The position numbers were made by a program, and so were the translations under genes. Of a DNA stretch of 64,000 nt, positions 40,494-49,941 are shown piece after piece. The stretch lies in assembly GCF_964340395.1 (NCBI RefSeq), contig NC_135570.1, forward strand, positions 8,489,322 to 8,553,321. Reading direction: 5' to 3'. Position 1 is the stretch's first letter, and every line of letters begins with the position of its first letter. Below the pieces are notes generated by a model that did no database searches, was not told where the DNA came from, and saw only the letters and a program-made list of their open reading frames with translations. Origin of the DNA: Glandiceps talaboti. Its lineage: Eukaryota; Hemichordata; Enteropneusta; Spengelidae.

Positions 40494-43400
40494 ATAGATA
40501 AATAAATAAATAAATAACACAGAAATAAATGAACAAAGTTGGTTGAACTGATCGTGCAGTGATATTAAGCTGATGAAGGGTTTTGGTTAGTGTGTAACAG
40601 TTTATTGGGTTCTTAGCCAATTTTTAGTGCTGCTAAAATGTTGTTCCACGTTTATTGAAATAAATCTCATTGTATAAAGTTAGAAACAGTCGTATAAAAT
40701 GTACTTAAAGTTAAAGTGCTCCCCAAACAAAACAACTGTGGTGGTGAGATATTATTAGTTCAGAGACTGAGACTTGTGAGATATAAAATCTGTTTTTAGA
40801 CAAGGGACTCATAGATTTCTAGCTGAAGAGAGGTTTAGCTGTTTTGTTTCAAAGAAGGAAGACAATGAAATAAAACTATATGCCAATATTAGGTAGGTAG
40901 GTCATACAGAACCCCCATGATGTGAGCGTACCATTGTGGCGTACTTCATTGAATGCTTCGGATGTGCTTTCACAAGTGAGTGAGTGAGTGAAAGTGTAGC
41001 AGAAAACATCGTACGCCGACTGCAAATAACACAAATACCCACACTTGCAATTAAATGCCATGGGTTATTTTACAACTGTTACAACCGCTGACATCAGACC
41101 ATTAATGAACGGAACAGGAAACAATATCTCCATATTCACAGACATATTTTTACTAAAGGCAATGCATGTATATGTTATATATATACATGTAATAATCTGA
41201 TTTCATCATCAGAAATTTAATCTCTCTATTATATGCTGCCGTGATGGGTATATTTACTCAAAATCGTCAAAGTTTGAGCATATAGTATTCTCCTTTTACA
41301 AACTTAACTGGCGAGGATGCAAAACCATCAGACTTGTAATTTTTTGAGTACCTTGATAGAGTGATTAGAAATCATACTCCAAACCATTCCATTTCATACA
41401 ACAAGAAGTATTTAACAATTACCCCTGGCCTTCAGCCTCTCATGTAATATGTAGAGTTACAAAGGGAGGAGGGTGGATAGCATCTACTAAAGATGTAATA
41501 TGTATAGTTACATAGGGAGGAGGGTATCTACTAAACTTGTAACATGTATAGTTACATAGGGGGGGGGGGGGAATAGCATCTACTAAAGATGTAAAATGTA
41601 TAGTTACAAAGGGAGGAGGGTGTATACTAAACTTGTAATATGTAGAGTTACAAAGGGAGGAGAGAAGATAGCGTCTACTAAAGATGTAAAATGTATATTT
41701 ACATAGGGGGAGGGTGTCTTCTAAACATGCAACATGTACAGTTACAAATGGGGAAGGTGTCTGCCAAACGTAAACATCTCATAATGTGTACAGTTATAGA
41801 AGACTACAACACTCATTATATATGCAAGTAAACATTGAGTCAGACATGTCTGACTGCAGTAGACTGTGGGAACAGTGGACTCTCATTTGGGACAACTTGG
41901 CTGGATCAGGATTATCAGGATTACAGCAATTCCACTACATAACCTACATTTTTATAGACAATACTTTTTGGCTATAAATAAGTCAAATAATGCACCGCCT
42001 GAAATGATGACCTTGTTTGCTACTTTCATCGGATTTGTCATTTTTTAAGAGATTAACAATTCTGGAAATAAAACAAGCGCAGACAGCAAAAACCACCTGT
42101 GTCTGGGTGGTCTTGCCTTGGACATCCTGGATTAGGACGCGTGTTGTCTGGAATATGTTTGGTATATGCTTTCCTTCATCCACCCCCTCTTTGTAACTGT
42201 ACATGTTTTGAGATGTTCCTAACTTGTTATAACCCCCACCCTCTATTGTAACTACATGTTGATGAGATATGTTCTCACATAGTAGTCTAAGAATAGAAAT
42301 TGATACAGTTCAATGTTCAATTGATTCAATCTTCTAACATGTTTGGCCGATGCTATTCTCCCCCTCCACCTATGTAACTACAAGATGTACATGTTATGAT
42401 TGAGATGTGAAGATTTGATATACCCTGCAGCTTGTGATGAGAGATGTTCTGAAAATTTAGTATCTGTTTTCATCCAGGGTTTGAATTTAACTATTGGGCT
42501 TGGTGGTCAAATTCTCCAAGTGAACTGTTCCAGCTACAATTTTCCATTGATTTCCATATAACAAACTATCACAGTATAAACATTTTCCAAGTACAGGTTG
42601 TTGGTCTGTGACTAAGCTGTATTCATTTTGTAGTAATAGAGTTCTATACTGACTGGAATAGATAACTGGTTTCATACCTCAGTGAGTTTTGTCTATGAAG
42701 GACTTAGCTGTATTGCATTCTTGCTATCATTTTAGCTAACAGGCAATTGTAAACAACACCACAGTGTAGACCATTGTCACCTAAACCAATGAATCATGGA
42801 CACCTGTTAGCTATTATCAGTACATAATACTCTTCCAACCTTGTTAAAGGCGTGAGATTCAATCCCAGGTTTCCACATTGGAAGTATCTTATCAATACAA
42901 CCATAAGGAGTACATTCTTGTGTTCTGGATCAACTTTTTCTGTAGCTCTGCCAGACGACTTTTTTTCACACCTAATCCTTACCCAAACTGGGCTTTTCAG
43001 TGCAAGGGACATTTTGGTCTTAGACATTGCCAAAACACTGTGTAGTAACTTAAGGCAAAATGAAAAAAAACAAAAGGTTTGATTCTGATAACATGACTTC
43101 AGAAAACAGGGTTGGTACATATATGATGTAGGTCAAAATTTTATTTATTTTACTTTAAACTTTTTAAAATTACTTCGACCCCAAGATAAGATACTCGTCG
43201 ATCACAATAATTCAGTGAGAGTTTGATGAGGTGTAAAAGAATTAAATGACGAAAATGATAAGTGAAGTAGACTAACACGTTATGCAGACTGTACTGTTAT
43301 ACTATATACTATAGACACGGTTACTATTTGGAATACGACTTTTCAAAAAAGTGACCAAGATGAGGCAAAGGCATAAAGGTGTACACGGAAATAGAAGTAA

Positions 43401-46400
43401 ATTGTTACCATTTTACCTTTTTGCATGTAAAAAAAATGTTTAAGGTGGGGGCTTAAACTGGGTTATCAGAAACACACAATTTTTGATATATTTATTTTTG
43501 CCTTAAGTTATAGTTTGATTGCAGTAGTTTGAGTGAAAGTGGAAAATGAATTAGGAACTCTCACTAAATCAATATAAATTGACATGTTTTGAATTTAGTC
43601 TGTAAGGTACGCCGTGATGGGGCACCCTCACACATCGGCCAACCCCTCCCACGTTACGACATATCTTAGTCTAGTTTTGAATCAATCTCAAAAATATAGC
43701 ATGGAGAGTCTAGATCCCTTCACAGACTTATGCACTCTCTGATACAACTCATCCAAATGAATTTGTTTTGAAAGAATCTTCACTGTCAGTAGTCAGTATG
43801 TGAACAGCTTCTTTCTAGAGAGCATGATGTTAAAACAGTTTGGTATCATAATCAGATTCAGACTCAATTACATTGTATACCATTGAGACTATCTTGCCTC
43901 AAACCCTCTTGATCGGTTTCTACATTTTTTGTTTGGGGGAAATTACCTGGAATAGAGATAAAAGCTTGTCTGTAAAACACCCATTGTCGTATGTTTAGCT
44001 GATGTATGTTGGTTGGTTGACACATTTCCAGTATTACTTCAACTGAAGAAATCATTGAAAATCAAGGGACGATCGCACAGTGTTGCACAAGCTCAATAAA
44101 TGAACTTTTAGGGGGAGGGGGTCTGGCAACAATGCAATTGCTTAACATCATTTTCGCACTTTTAAATTTGAAAAACATTCACGCCTTCAGTAATAACAGG
44201 TTTGATATTTACTACTAAGATGATAAGTTGATTAAAATTTACCTCTATATGATATACGGTGCTGGGTTGCTGGTAGTATTTTAATGTGTTTATCATTATG
44301 TTTTTATGTTGCATCAATCGTAGTGGTGTGACTGCAAACATTTTTTTCATCATGGTTTACATGATACATAAACATGTCAATATTGCACTTGTGAACGTTT
44401 GTTTAGGGGGGAGTGGGTTTTGTCCTAACTAAACAAAAAAATTAATTTCTTGAGCTTGTGTTACATTGTGTGATCATCCCAAAGTGGATGTTATGTTTCC
44501 TACTTATCATAGGATGAACAAGGATAGAAGGTTATAAACATGATATATAAACATGTCAATATCGTACTTGTGAATGTTTGTTTAGGGGGAGGGGGTTTTG
44601 TCCTAAAGAAACAAATTAATTTCCTGAGCGATCATCCCTAAGTGGATGTTATGTTTCCTACTTATCGTAGGATGAACAAGGATAGTAGTATACACAACTT
44701 GAAAGGCCTTATTAATGCACGTCAAGACATTCGAAATGCAAGGTTAATAGATCATTCTCTGTTTGCTTATCATTGAGTGTCATCCTTCCAGATCTGAGCT
44801 AGCCAGACTCAGATTCATTTTAAGCGTGATCTCCAGTCTGATTCTGAATCTGATTATGAGACCAACATTTTAAATGCAGAGGACATAGGTATGCTGATGA
44901 AACAGAGTAAAGAGAACCACCTCATGTCATTGCTATGGAAACAATGCACCTTCGTTTGGCCATTCCAATTTCCTATTGGTTGATGTTCTTGTATACTTGA
45001 TATCATTGGCCCATATTTAAATTCAAATTTTCAACACTTTTCTTCAGCTTTTAGATAGTCACAAAAGTGAAATGACTGTCAGCCAATGATGAAACAGCAA
45101 CTGTCATAAAAATACAAGTTTGCATCCTAGTGATGAGATAATGAGACAAGCTACAGTTTGTTTGTTGTAATTTGTACCAGATGTAATTTTATTTATTTCT
45201 TCTTTCCTCCAGGTTGTGCAGTGTAACAAACTACCTCTTGTGGTTAGCATGGTAGCTGAACAAGATACTAATACGGGTAAGTTGACCTCAAATACTCACA
45301 GACACAGACAAACACACACATACACACACACACACAGAAGGCAGAAAGTAATTTCCTCCGTCAACCTCAGTTTAATATCATTTCCAGAGACCTGAGACTA
45401 CTTACATGATCTGTCATTGTACACCAAAGCAAGTGATCGCACAGTAGCATTTTTACAGAATATTGCTGTTTTAGATGTCTGCACTCATGCTTGCATTGTT
45501 TTCTGCTGCTCTTTCACTTGCTATGCTCATAAAAGTACAGCCACAGAGAACACTGCAAACACTCATGCGTCATGGGGTTCTGTAGTATTATTAGTAATAA
45601 AGTGACCATATACAAGATAGTTCCCATTCTTCTGTCTTGTAAGACGTAGATGTTCCAAGATGACGCACAGTATAAAATGCCTTATTTCTTGCGTGTAAAA
45701 TACACCATTAGTAGTAGTACAGGAATATCCCACAATTCTCTATGATTTGTATGGTGGTCGGACATGAGCTCTTTCAATGTAGGCAAATCTCACCAGAATA
45801 CAGGGGTTTGTGAAAACATATTTGAAATTTTCAAACCATAGAATTGTTACTGATGACTCAGTTTCTGAAGACCTATTTTTATTGGTTCTGATTTCAAGGA
45901 GTTTTGAAGGAATCACTTAATTTTCCTACCTTGAACTGTATAGCAAAATGGCAGCCATATTTGTGATAAAAAGCACATTTTGCCTGTTATCGCCAAAAGT
46001 TTGATACCTATGGACACCATTCAAGTGCCTACCCTCATATTACCAATGATGAGCTTTCTAATGAGACATTGACCTTTGACCTTGACAAACCATTTTCAAG
46101 GTGAAATGAAGTCAAATTTTCTTTCTACATTAACTCAAGAAGTTGAATACGAAAATACTCCATTTAAATGTCTATACCCAAAGGTAAGCTTTCTTTTTAT
46201 ACCTTGACCTTTGACCTCCATAATCAAGGTCAAATATCAAATTAGTCAATAAATTATGCAGTTTTGTATGTAGAGAAACCATTCAAATTTGCACAATAAC
46301 TTTGCCATATATAACACACCAGTTGGGGAGTATGTCTTCGACTGAAGGCTTGTAAATATTCTGTATGGCTTTCAAGAAAGTCAATTAAAAATTATTATAA

Positions 46401-46872
46401 AAATACAGTACTTTCTTCTTCCGCCAAAAGTCACTAATATCTTTACCACATCAGTAATAATTCTATGGTTTGAAAATGTCAACAAATAATTTGACAGAAC
46501 TGTCCATACTGGTGAGTTTTTCCAGAAATTCAAGATGATGTCTGAGCATACTGTGTGTTCTAGGAGCCAAATATGTTGATCATTGTCGGTGACGCGAGTT
46601 AATCACACTCACATGCGACGAGGCCCCTTATGTCACTTGCATTTCCTCAGCTGGATCGAGAAAAATAAATGGGATAATATTTTCTGTAGTACAATTTCTC
46701 AACATCCAGGTTTTGTTGTTAGGTCCTAAATGAACAATCTCATGTCCAATGTTTTGTTGTCAATGTGCTCACTTGTTTCATTACTTTGTGTCTTACAGGC
46801 TTACTTCTAAATCTGGAGAAAGACTTTGATGAAGTGCTGCAAGATTTGAAGACTGCTATTGACATAGCATAG
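32338..46872 (+). CDS. LAMTOR3: LAMTOR3 (MP1/MAPKSP1), Ragulator complex subunit, complete
   Basis: Six coding exons (32338-32346, 32955-32989, 34106-34164, 35052-35185, 45213-45276, 46799-46872) join in frame with GT-AG borders to 375 nt. That is 124 codons plus TAG, the same length as human LAMTOR3. The protein begins MAEELHRYFRRLLNRV and contains the conserved stretches DGLHAIVVSDRDGVPVIK and TDQGSKLGLSKNK, forming one roadblock/LC7 domain over nearly its whole length. In animals LAMTOR3 pairs with LAMTOR2 in the Ragulator complex on late endosomes and lysosomes. There it anchors Rag GTPases for mTORC1 activation and scaffolds MEK1-ERK. There is no signal peptide or membrane segment, as expected for a protein tethered through LAMTOR1. 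Introns are 608, 1116, 887, 10027 and 1522 bp; the long fourth one is packed with repeats. The gene converges with ACSL. Confidence 0.95.
32955..32989 (+). CDS. LAMTOR3: LAMTOR3 coding exon 2
   Basis: 35 nt encoding ELHRYFRRLLN plus two bases of the next Arg codon. The acceptor is TTTTTTTCAG and the donor GTAAGG. It corresponds to the N-terminal helix of the roadblock fold. Confidence 0.9.
34106..34164 (+). CDS. LAMTOR3: LAMTOR3 coding exon 3
   Basis: 59 nt encoding VDGLHAIVVSDRDGVPVIK, nearly identical to the vertebrate protein. The acceptor is TTTTTGTAG and the donor GTAAAG. A second AG two bases downstream would break the frame and is not used. Confidence 0.95.
34902..34970 (+). pseudogene. 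Decayed duplicate of LAMTOR3 exon 4
   Basis: This stretch starts after TTTTTTTACAG and resembles the first half of true exon 4, 150 bp downstream. Shared blocks are TTGCAA-AGAAA, ACCAGG, CTTAGCA or CCTAGCA, and ATGGC-AC-GACCAGGGTAG. It has lost about 9 bp, has an in-frame TAG and lacks the second half of the exon including the donor. It is best read as a degenerate tandem exon duplication and cannot encode the conserved segment. Confidence 0.75.
35052..35185 (+). CDS. LAMTOR3: LAMTOR3 coding exon 4
   Basis: 134 nt encoding the core of the roadblock fold, from VAKETAPELVLRPGF through ATDQGSKLGLSKNK to MYSTYQ. The acceptor is a poly-T tract ending GTAG and the donor GTAAGT. The phase fits exon 3 (one base carried) and exon 5 (phase 0). 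Confidence 0.95.
35522..36387. mobile_element. MITE family B copy interrupted by a SINE
   Basis: The left end, AAGGGCACAAGCTGA, and the right end, TCAGCTTGTGCCCCTT, are inverted copies of each other. The internal sequence CTGATACCAGGTTTGAGTTC matches the inverse of the copy at 48899-49148. The element is split by the SINE at 35593-36072. No coding capacity is seen, so it is a non-autonomous inverted-repeat element. Confidence 0.75.
35593..36072 (+). mobile_element. tRNA-derived SINE with target-site duplication
   Basis: About 480 bp flanked by a perfect 13-bp direct repeat, CAACTTCATTTAA (35580-35592 and 36073-36085). The 5' end is tRNA-like: an A box in TAGCGTAGTGGTTAGCAC and a perfect B box, GGTTCGAATCC, at the spacing of an internal RNA polymerase III promoter. 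The body of unknown origin ends in an A-rich tail. Body and tail show that this is a retroposon rather than a tRNA gene. It sits inside MITE family B, so it is the younger insertion. Confidence 0.9.
36703..36855. repeat. Degenerate tandem repeat in LAMTOR3 intron 4
   Basis: Three imperfect units containing TTCAAGGAAGCAA, GCAACAACCTA and AAAAAATATT, about 45-65 bp each. Confidence 0.75.
37617..37840. repeat. 95-bp tandem repeat in LAMTOR3 intron 4
   Basis: Units begin CATCNTCAGCC at 37617 and 37712, with a third partial unit at 37806. They share ATGTATTTCATTGCTTA and GATGTAGTTCAGTGCTGAT. Confidence 0.8.
38023..38358. mobile_element. MITE family A, half copy with nested insertion
   Basis: Begins AAAGTAGCCATATGGATGAG and continues, after an inserted stretch, with GATTGGGTATTTATTTTAGA, TACTTGAAAAATCAATGTGA and TTGTTTGTAACTCAATAAAT. 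It matches the arm of the complete copies at 54700-55032 and 57671-58010. The second arm is missing. Confidence 0.75.
38043..38180. mobile_element. Small element (family G) nested in MITE A
   Basis: About 138 bp interrupts the MITE A sequence between GGATGAG and GATTGGG. Its ends carry TTTTTGATAAGG and an imperfect inverse, CCTTACCAAAAA. Related sequence (GGGGAACC, GTAACAGAAA, CATTTT) lies near 46998-47130 and 51095-51160. Confidence 0.6.
38964..39080 (-). mobile_element. 3' end of a retroposon with (AATC)n tail
   Basis: (AATC)n at about 38964-39019 is followed by TTTATATAGTGCCTGAAT and TTCAAAGGCATTTAC. Read on the minus strand this gives GTAAATGCCTTTGAA, then GGCACTATATAAA and a (GATT)n tail. 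This is the layout typical of SINE or LINE 3' ends with a GCGCTATATAAA-type tail; the 5' part is missing. Confidence 0.55.
40441..40517. repeat. (AAAT)n microsatellite
   Basis: AATA units with a few G substitutions in LAMTOR3 intron 4. Confidence 0.9.
41442..42400. repeat. Large foldback structure with tandem subrepeats
   Basis: The left arm (41442-41775) has six to seven units built on GTATAGTTACA, AGGGAGGAGGG and CATCTACTAAAGATGTAA, about 50-60 bp each and alternating as a unit of roughly 105 bp. Inverse copies, TTTGTAACTGTACATGTTTT (near 42190) and CTATGTAACTACAAGATGTA (near 42371), form a degenerate right arm. About 350 bp separate the arms. No transposase frame is seen. Confidence 0.65.
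44066..44480. mobile_element. MITE family D copy
   Basis: Ends are GGGACGATCGCACAGTGTTG and the inverse of GGGATGATCACACAATGTAA, both continuing into CACAAGCTCA. Other copies of the family are at 50070-50302, 60414-60741 and 63414-63795. It lies in LAMTOR3 intron 4 and is non-coding. Confidence 0.75.
44359..44685. repeat. 179-bp tandem duplication of MITE D end plus flank
   Basis: The right end of the MITE and its adjacent host sequence (TGGATGTTATGTTTCCTACT and GATGAACAAGGATAG) occur twice, at 44359-44527 and 44538-44685. The second copy has lost about 20 bp of the terminal repeat. Because host flank is included, this is a duplication after insertion, not a second insertion. Confidence 0.8.
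45213..45276 (+). CDS. LAMTOR3: LAMTOR3 coding exon 5
   Basis: 64 nt encoding VVQCNKLPLVVSMVAEQDTNT plus one base of a Gly codon, aligned with the VVQFNRLPLVVS part of the family. The acceptor is TTCTTTCCTCCAG and the donor GTAAGT. Confidence 0.93.
45828..46476. mobile_element. MITE family E copy carrying two DR1 motifs
   Basis: TTTTCAAACCATAGAATTGT at the left is matched by an inverted ACAATT-class copy, AATTCTATGGTTTGAAAA, at the right (about 28 bp with one or two mismatches). Within it lie two perfect DR1 sites on the minus strand, at 46070-46082 and 46205-46217. Part of the element recurs inverted at 51302-51535 in an ACSL intron. No coding capacity is seen. Confidence 0.7.
46799..46872 (+). 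CDS. LAMTOR3: LAMTOR3 coding exon 6 with stop
   Basis: Completes Gly, then encodes LLLNLEKDFDEVLQDLKTA and a short tail before TAG at 46870-46872. The acceptor is TTACAG. The acidic helix matches the C-terminal helix of the family. Confidence 0.93.
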
Positions 46873-46984
46873 AAGTAAACCATAAACTTATTTATAACTA
46901 TTAAACAAAATGTAATCAAACTGCAAGCATTCCCTCCTGCAAACTTATTTTACATTTTACTTGGTGTGTTATTTATATACATGC

Positions 46985-46990
46985 AATAAA
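46985..46990 (+). terminator. LAMTOR3: LAMTOR3 polyadenylation signal
   Basis: A canonical AATAAA lies 113 bp after the stop codon, within a plausible short 3' UTR. Confidence 0.65.
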
Positions 46991-47562
46991 CACAGTGCTA
47001 AGTTAGGGGAACCCCAGTAACAAAAAGCGGGGAGGTGGTAACAGTTTCTGTTTTACATACAACCTATCATAATTTTGTTCGGGAACTCTTAGTAAATTTT
47101 ACCTGCTTACCGACCTTAATGAAAACACTTAAACATTGCACGTTTGAACAAAATTATGGGATACTTTTTATAAGTCACAACAATGTTTTTAGTTCTGGGG
47201 TGAAAATCAAATTTTCCAAGTTGCCATTATTTTTCAGAATTTTTTTCATAACCTTAATAATATGCTTGCACAGATTACATTAATCTCCACCTAAAGGTTT
47301 TGTTACTTGTCAAGTTGAAGTTACGAGAAAACTTACAATGCCCTAAGGTCACTCATATTTTCTTTATCAAATGAAGAACTATGTATATGGGAGGGGGGAG
47401 ATATCTAAAAGTGTTCAAGTATAGTGAAATTCACTATTACCAGGGTATGAGAAGAGATTTTTTGAATAGTTAGAATATGGGACAGTAATTAATACCAAGG
47501 TGTTTCAAAAAATTATGTTGATAAAATCATTGATAGGAATGTATAATTTGTAAGGTTGCGTT

Positions 47563-47714
47563 AAAATGACCATATGGATGGAAGGATTCGGTATTTTATA
47601 AAATAATTTTATCATGGTTTCCTATTTGAAAAAATCAATGCAAACATGTTCGTTATTGTTCTGTATTTTGCCATGACAAATCCAAAATAAATACCTCATC
47701 CATATGGTCGCTTT
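47563..47714. mobile_element. MITE family A, short internally deleted copy
   Basis: Starts AAAATGACCATATGGATG and ends CATCCATATGGTCGCTTT, inverted copies. The interior retains TTTATCATGGTTTCCTA and AAAAATCAATG but is only about 150 bp. Confidence 0.7.
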
Positions 47715-48898
47715 GCAGAAAGTACATGTAAATATACTTTTGTTCACCATTTCTGTGTAAGACAGGTATAGTTGGTTAATATCACTTTTGCATCATATTA
47801 CGGTGGTGTTCAGACAGGAGGGCTCGACTTACAACCCACTCTAGTTGCTTGTATTCTTGATCAGGAAGGAGGATCTTATTTTGATACCAATTTTGAAGTA
47901 CACCTGTGAGTAGGAATTTCATTACTAATTTTGTTTGTGTCCTTGTCCAGGGTGAACAAACATGTTGTGCTGATAAGTGGCCTTTCTCAATTCTGGTAGT
48001 ATTTGATTTTCAAATTAGATTATCGTCATTATGAGAATAACTGGCAGAAAAAGCAAGTCATTCCTACTATTTGGATTGATTTCGAACAACCTATTTTTAG
48101 CTGTTTTGTGCACACACTTGATAAGATAAATAGAATTACAGATAGCACAGCACTAACAACGTAAACAAGGTCTTACCGTGAGACATCATTTAATAGCATT
48201 TGCAAGGTAACAAGAAATCTCATGTAAAAATTTGTGTACTCAATTCATTTATTTCTATCAAAAGACATGAAAGTTTACATTTGATATGATTTCATTAATA
48301 GACAAATGTAGGATAAAAAAACTAAATTCTTTTTGTTAGGTGTCCCCCCAACCCACAACTAAATTGACCAAAGTTGAAAATGATTCAGACAGCATAATCA
48401 ATTTGTAGTCAGGAAAAATTAGTAAATAGTTCTTTTAGTGCCATGCATTAATTCTAGCAAAAATTCTGTTTCTCAATTTGACGGCATTTTTTTGTACAAA
48501 CATATTCACCTAAAGTAGGATGAGAACCAAAATGGCTCCCCGTCCAACAGGTAAAATTCTTTAGTTTTTTATCCTACATTGAACTATTGATCTAGCCCCC
48601 CTAACAGTTACAGGCATTCATTAACTGAAAATAACTAGGGAAACTTTTAATCCATTCAAATAGGATATTGCCATGAATGAAAGTTGCTATGGCAACAGGA
48701 GTGTCAGTATCATTGTGTAATATTTTTCAAATTAATTTCTCACAACTGTCCCATTAATTAAATTCTAATTTCATAAAACTATATTTCGGTTCAATATCAA
48801 ATTCACATTATTAAACTATTTCCCATTTTATACCCTGGAAATAGATATTAAGTATTAAATTCATTGAAGTCGTGTGTACAAATATCACTCTGGTAGTT

Positions 48899-49148
48899 AA
48901 AGGGGCACAAGCTGAGTTTATATGTTTTTTGGAGTGTAATTTTTTCCATCACTTGCAATTGACTGAACTCAAACCTGGTATTAGAATTTAACTGATAAAT
49001 GATCTGATGACATGTAAGGACCTTCCTAATGTGGAGTCGACAGTTCTAACAATGCCAAGACACAACCAACATTAACATTATAAGAGTAGTTTAATTAAAG
49101 TTTTTCACTTGAGTCTAAAAAGCTTATAAACTCAGCTTCTGTCCCTTT
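48899..49148. mobile_element. MITE family B copy, complete
   Basis: About 250 bp. The left end is AAAGGGGCACAAGCTGAGTT and the right end, read inversely, is AAAGGGACAGAAGCTGAGTT; the match extends to TTATA. It shares TTGACTGAACTCAAACCTGG with the SINE-split copy at 35522-36387. Confidence 0.85.
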
Positions 49149-49241
49149 GAGCCTTTGGTTTTCTAAGATAGACACAAACTTTTGAATGAATGAATGTTGG
49201 TTTAATTATAGTCTCAGGAGGAAGGCATCTCTGAAAACTAG

Positions 49242-49247
49242 TTTATT
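49242..49247 (-). terminator. Possible ACSL polyadenylation signal
   Basis: TTTATT on the plus strand reads AATAAA on the minus strand, about 560 bp past the ACSL stop. Other candidates exist further downstream, so this is only a suggestion. Confidence 0.25.
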
Positions 49248-49803
49248 TAGAGTTTCATGAACTTGAAGTGCTGTTTTGGGACTTCCAATATGCACACTAT
49301 GTTAATAGAATCACACAACAGAGGAACTGCAGTTAGTTTGTGTCTATCTAGTAAACTGTAGGATTACCAGTGTCATATTCAAAATAAACAACAGATCATG
49401 CTAAGTTTGTGGAAGACACTTTTAGAGGTGTAAATACAGAAGGTAAGAAAATGTCAGTGTTTTACCTTGTTTTCATTTGTCACATTCTGTATCAACTTGC
49501 TGGAGGTATACACTGAAAATATAAGATCATGCTCAAAAAATACCTCAAATGTGTACATAACCCAAAGTCACTGAAATTCCTCTAAGTTTCCATTAGGTTT
49601 CAAGAACCTATTAATTCCTCACCAACATAACATTTCAGATAATATGAATGAAGGTATACTTGGCGACAATAGAAATGTTCAGATTAAAGCTGATTATGTC
49701 AAAAATTCATTTTCTGGAAGCTTCTAGTAGTAAATTTCTCACAAAATGTTCTGGAAACTCCAGGAATTTCAGTGACTTTTCAGATAGGAATAAAAATTCC
49801 CAT

Positions 49804-49941
49804 TTACATTAATTTGCTGTACATTTCTTCAAACTGTTCAGAAAATTGCTTCTTGACAACTTCTCTCTTGGCTTTGAATGTCGGGGTCAGTAATCCATTC
49901 TCAACACTGAAGGGTTCACTCAGGAGGTAGATGTCCTTCAC
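49804..49941 (-). CDS. ACSL last coding exon with stop
   Basis: 138 nt including TAA (49804-49806). Encodes [33 protein letters not shown] and [24 protein letters not shown] is the conserved C-terminal ACSL motif with its lysine. The acceptor is TGTTACAG. Confidence 0.95.
   Translation of the reverse strand: MKDIYLLSEPFSVENGLLTPTFKAKREVVKKQFSEQFEEMYSKLM

Larger units (their letters stand above)
46873..49803. other. Intergenic space between convergent LAMTOR3 and ACSL
   Basis: About 2.9 kb holding both 3' UTRs, a family G relative (46998-47130), a short MITE A copy (47563-47714), an X-box-like palindrome, GTTGCTATGGCAAC (48683-48696), and a complete MITE B (48899-49148). No exon is seen. Confidence 0.6.

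Noticed and set aside
42794-43120. 108-codon minus-strand frame in LAMTOR3 intron 4
   Set aside because: No recognisable domain, no conserved motif and no convincing splice sites; the overlapping opposite frame is equally open.
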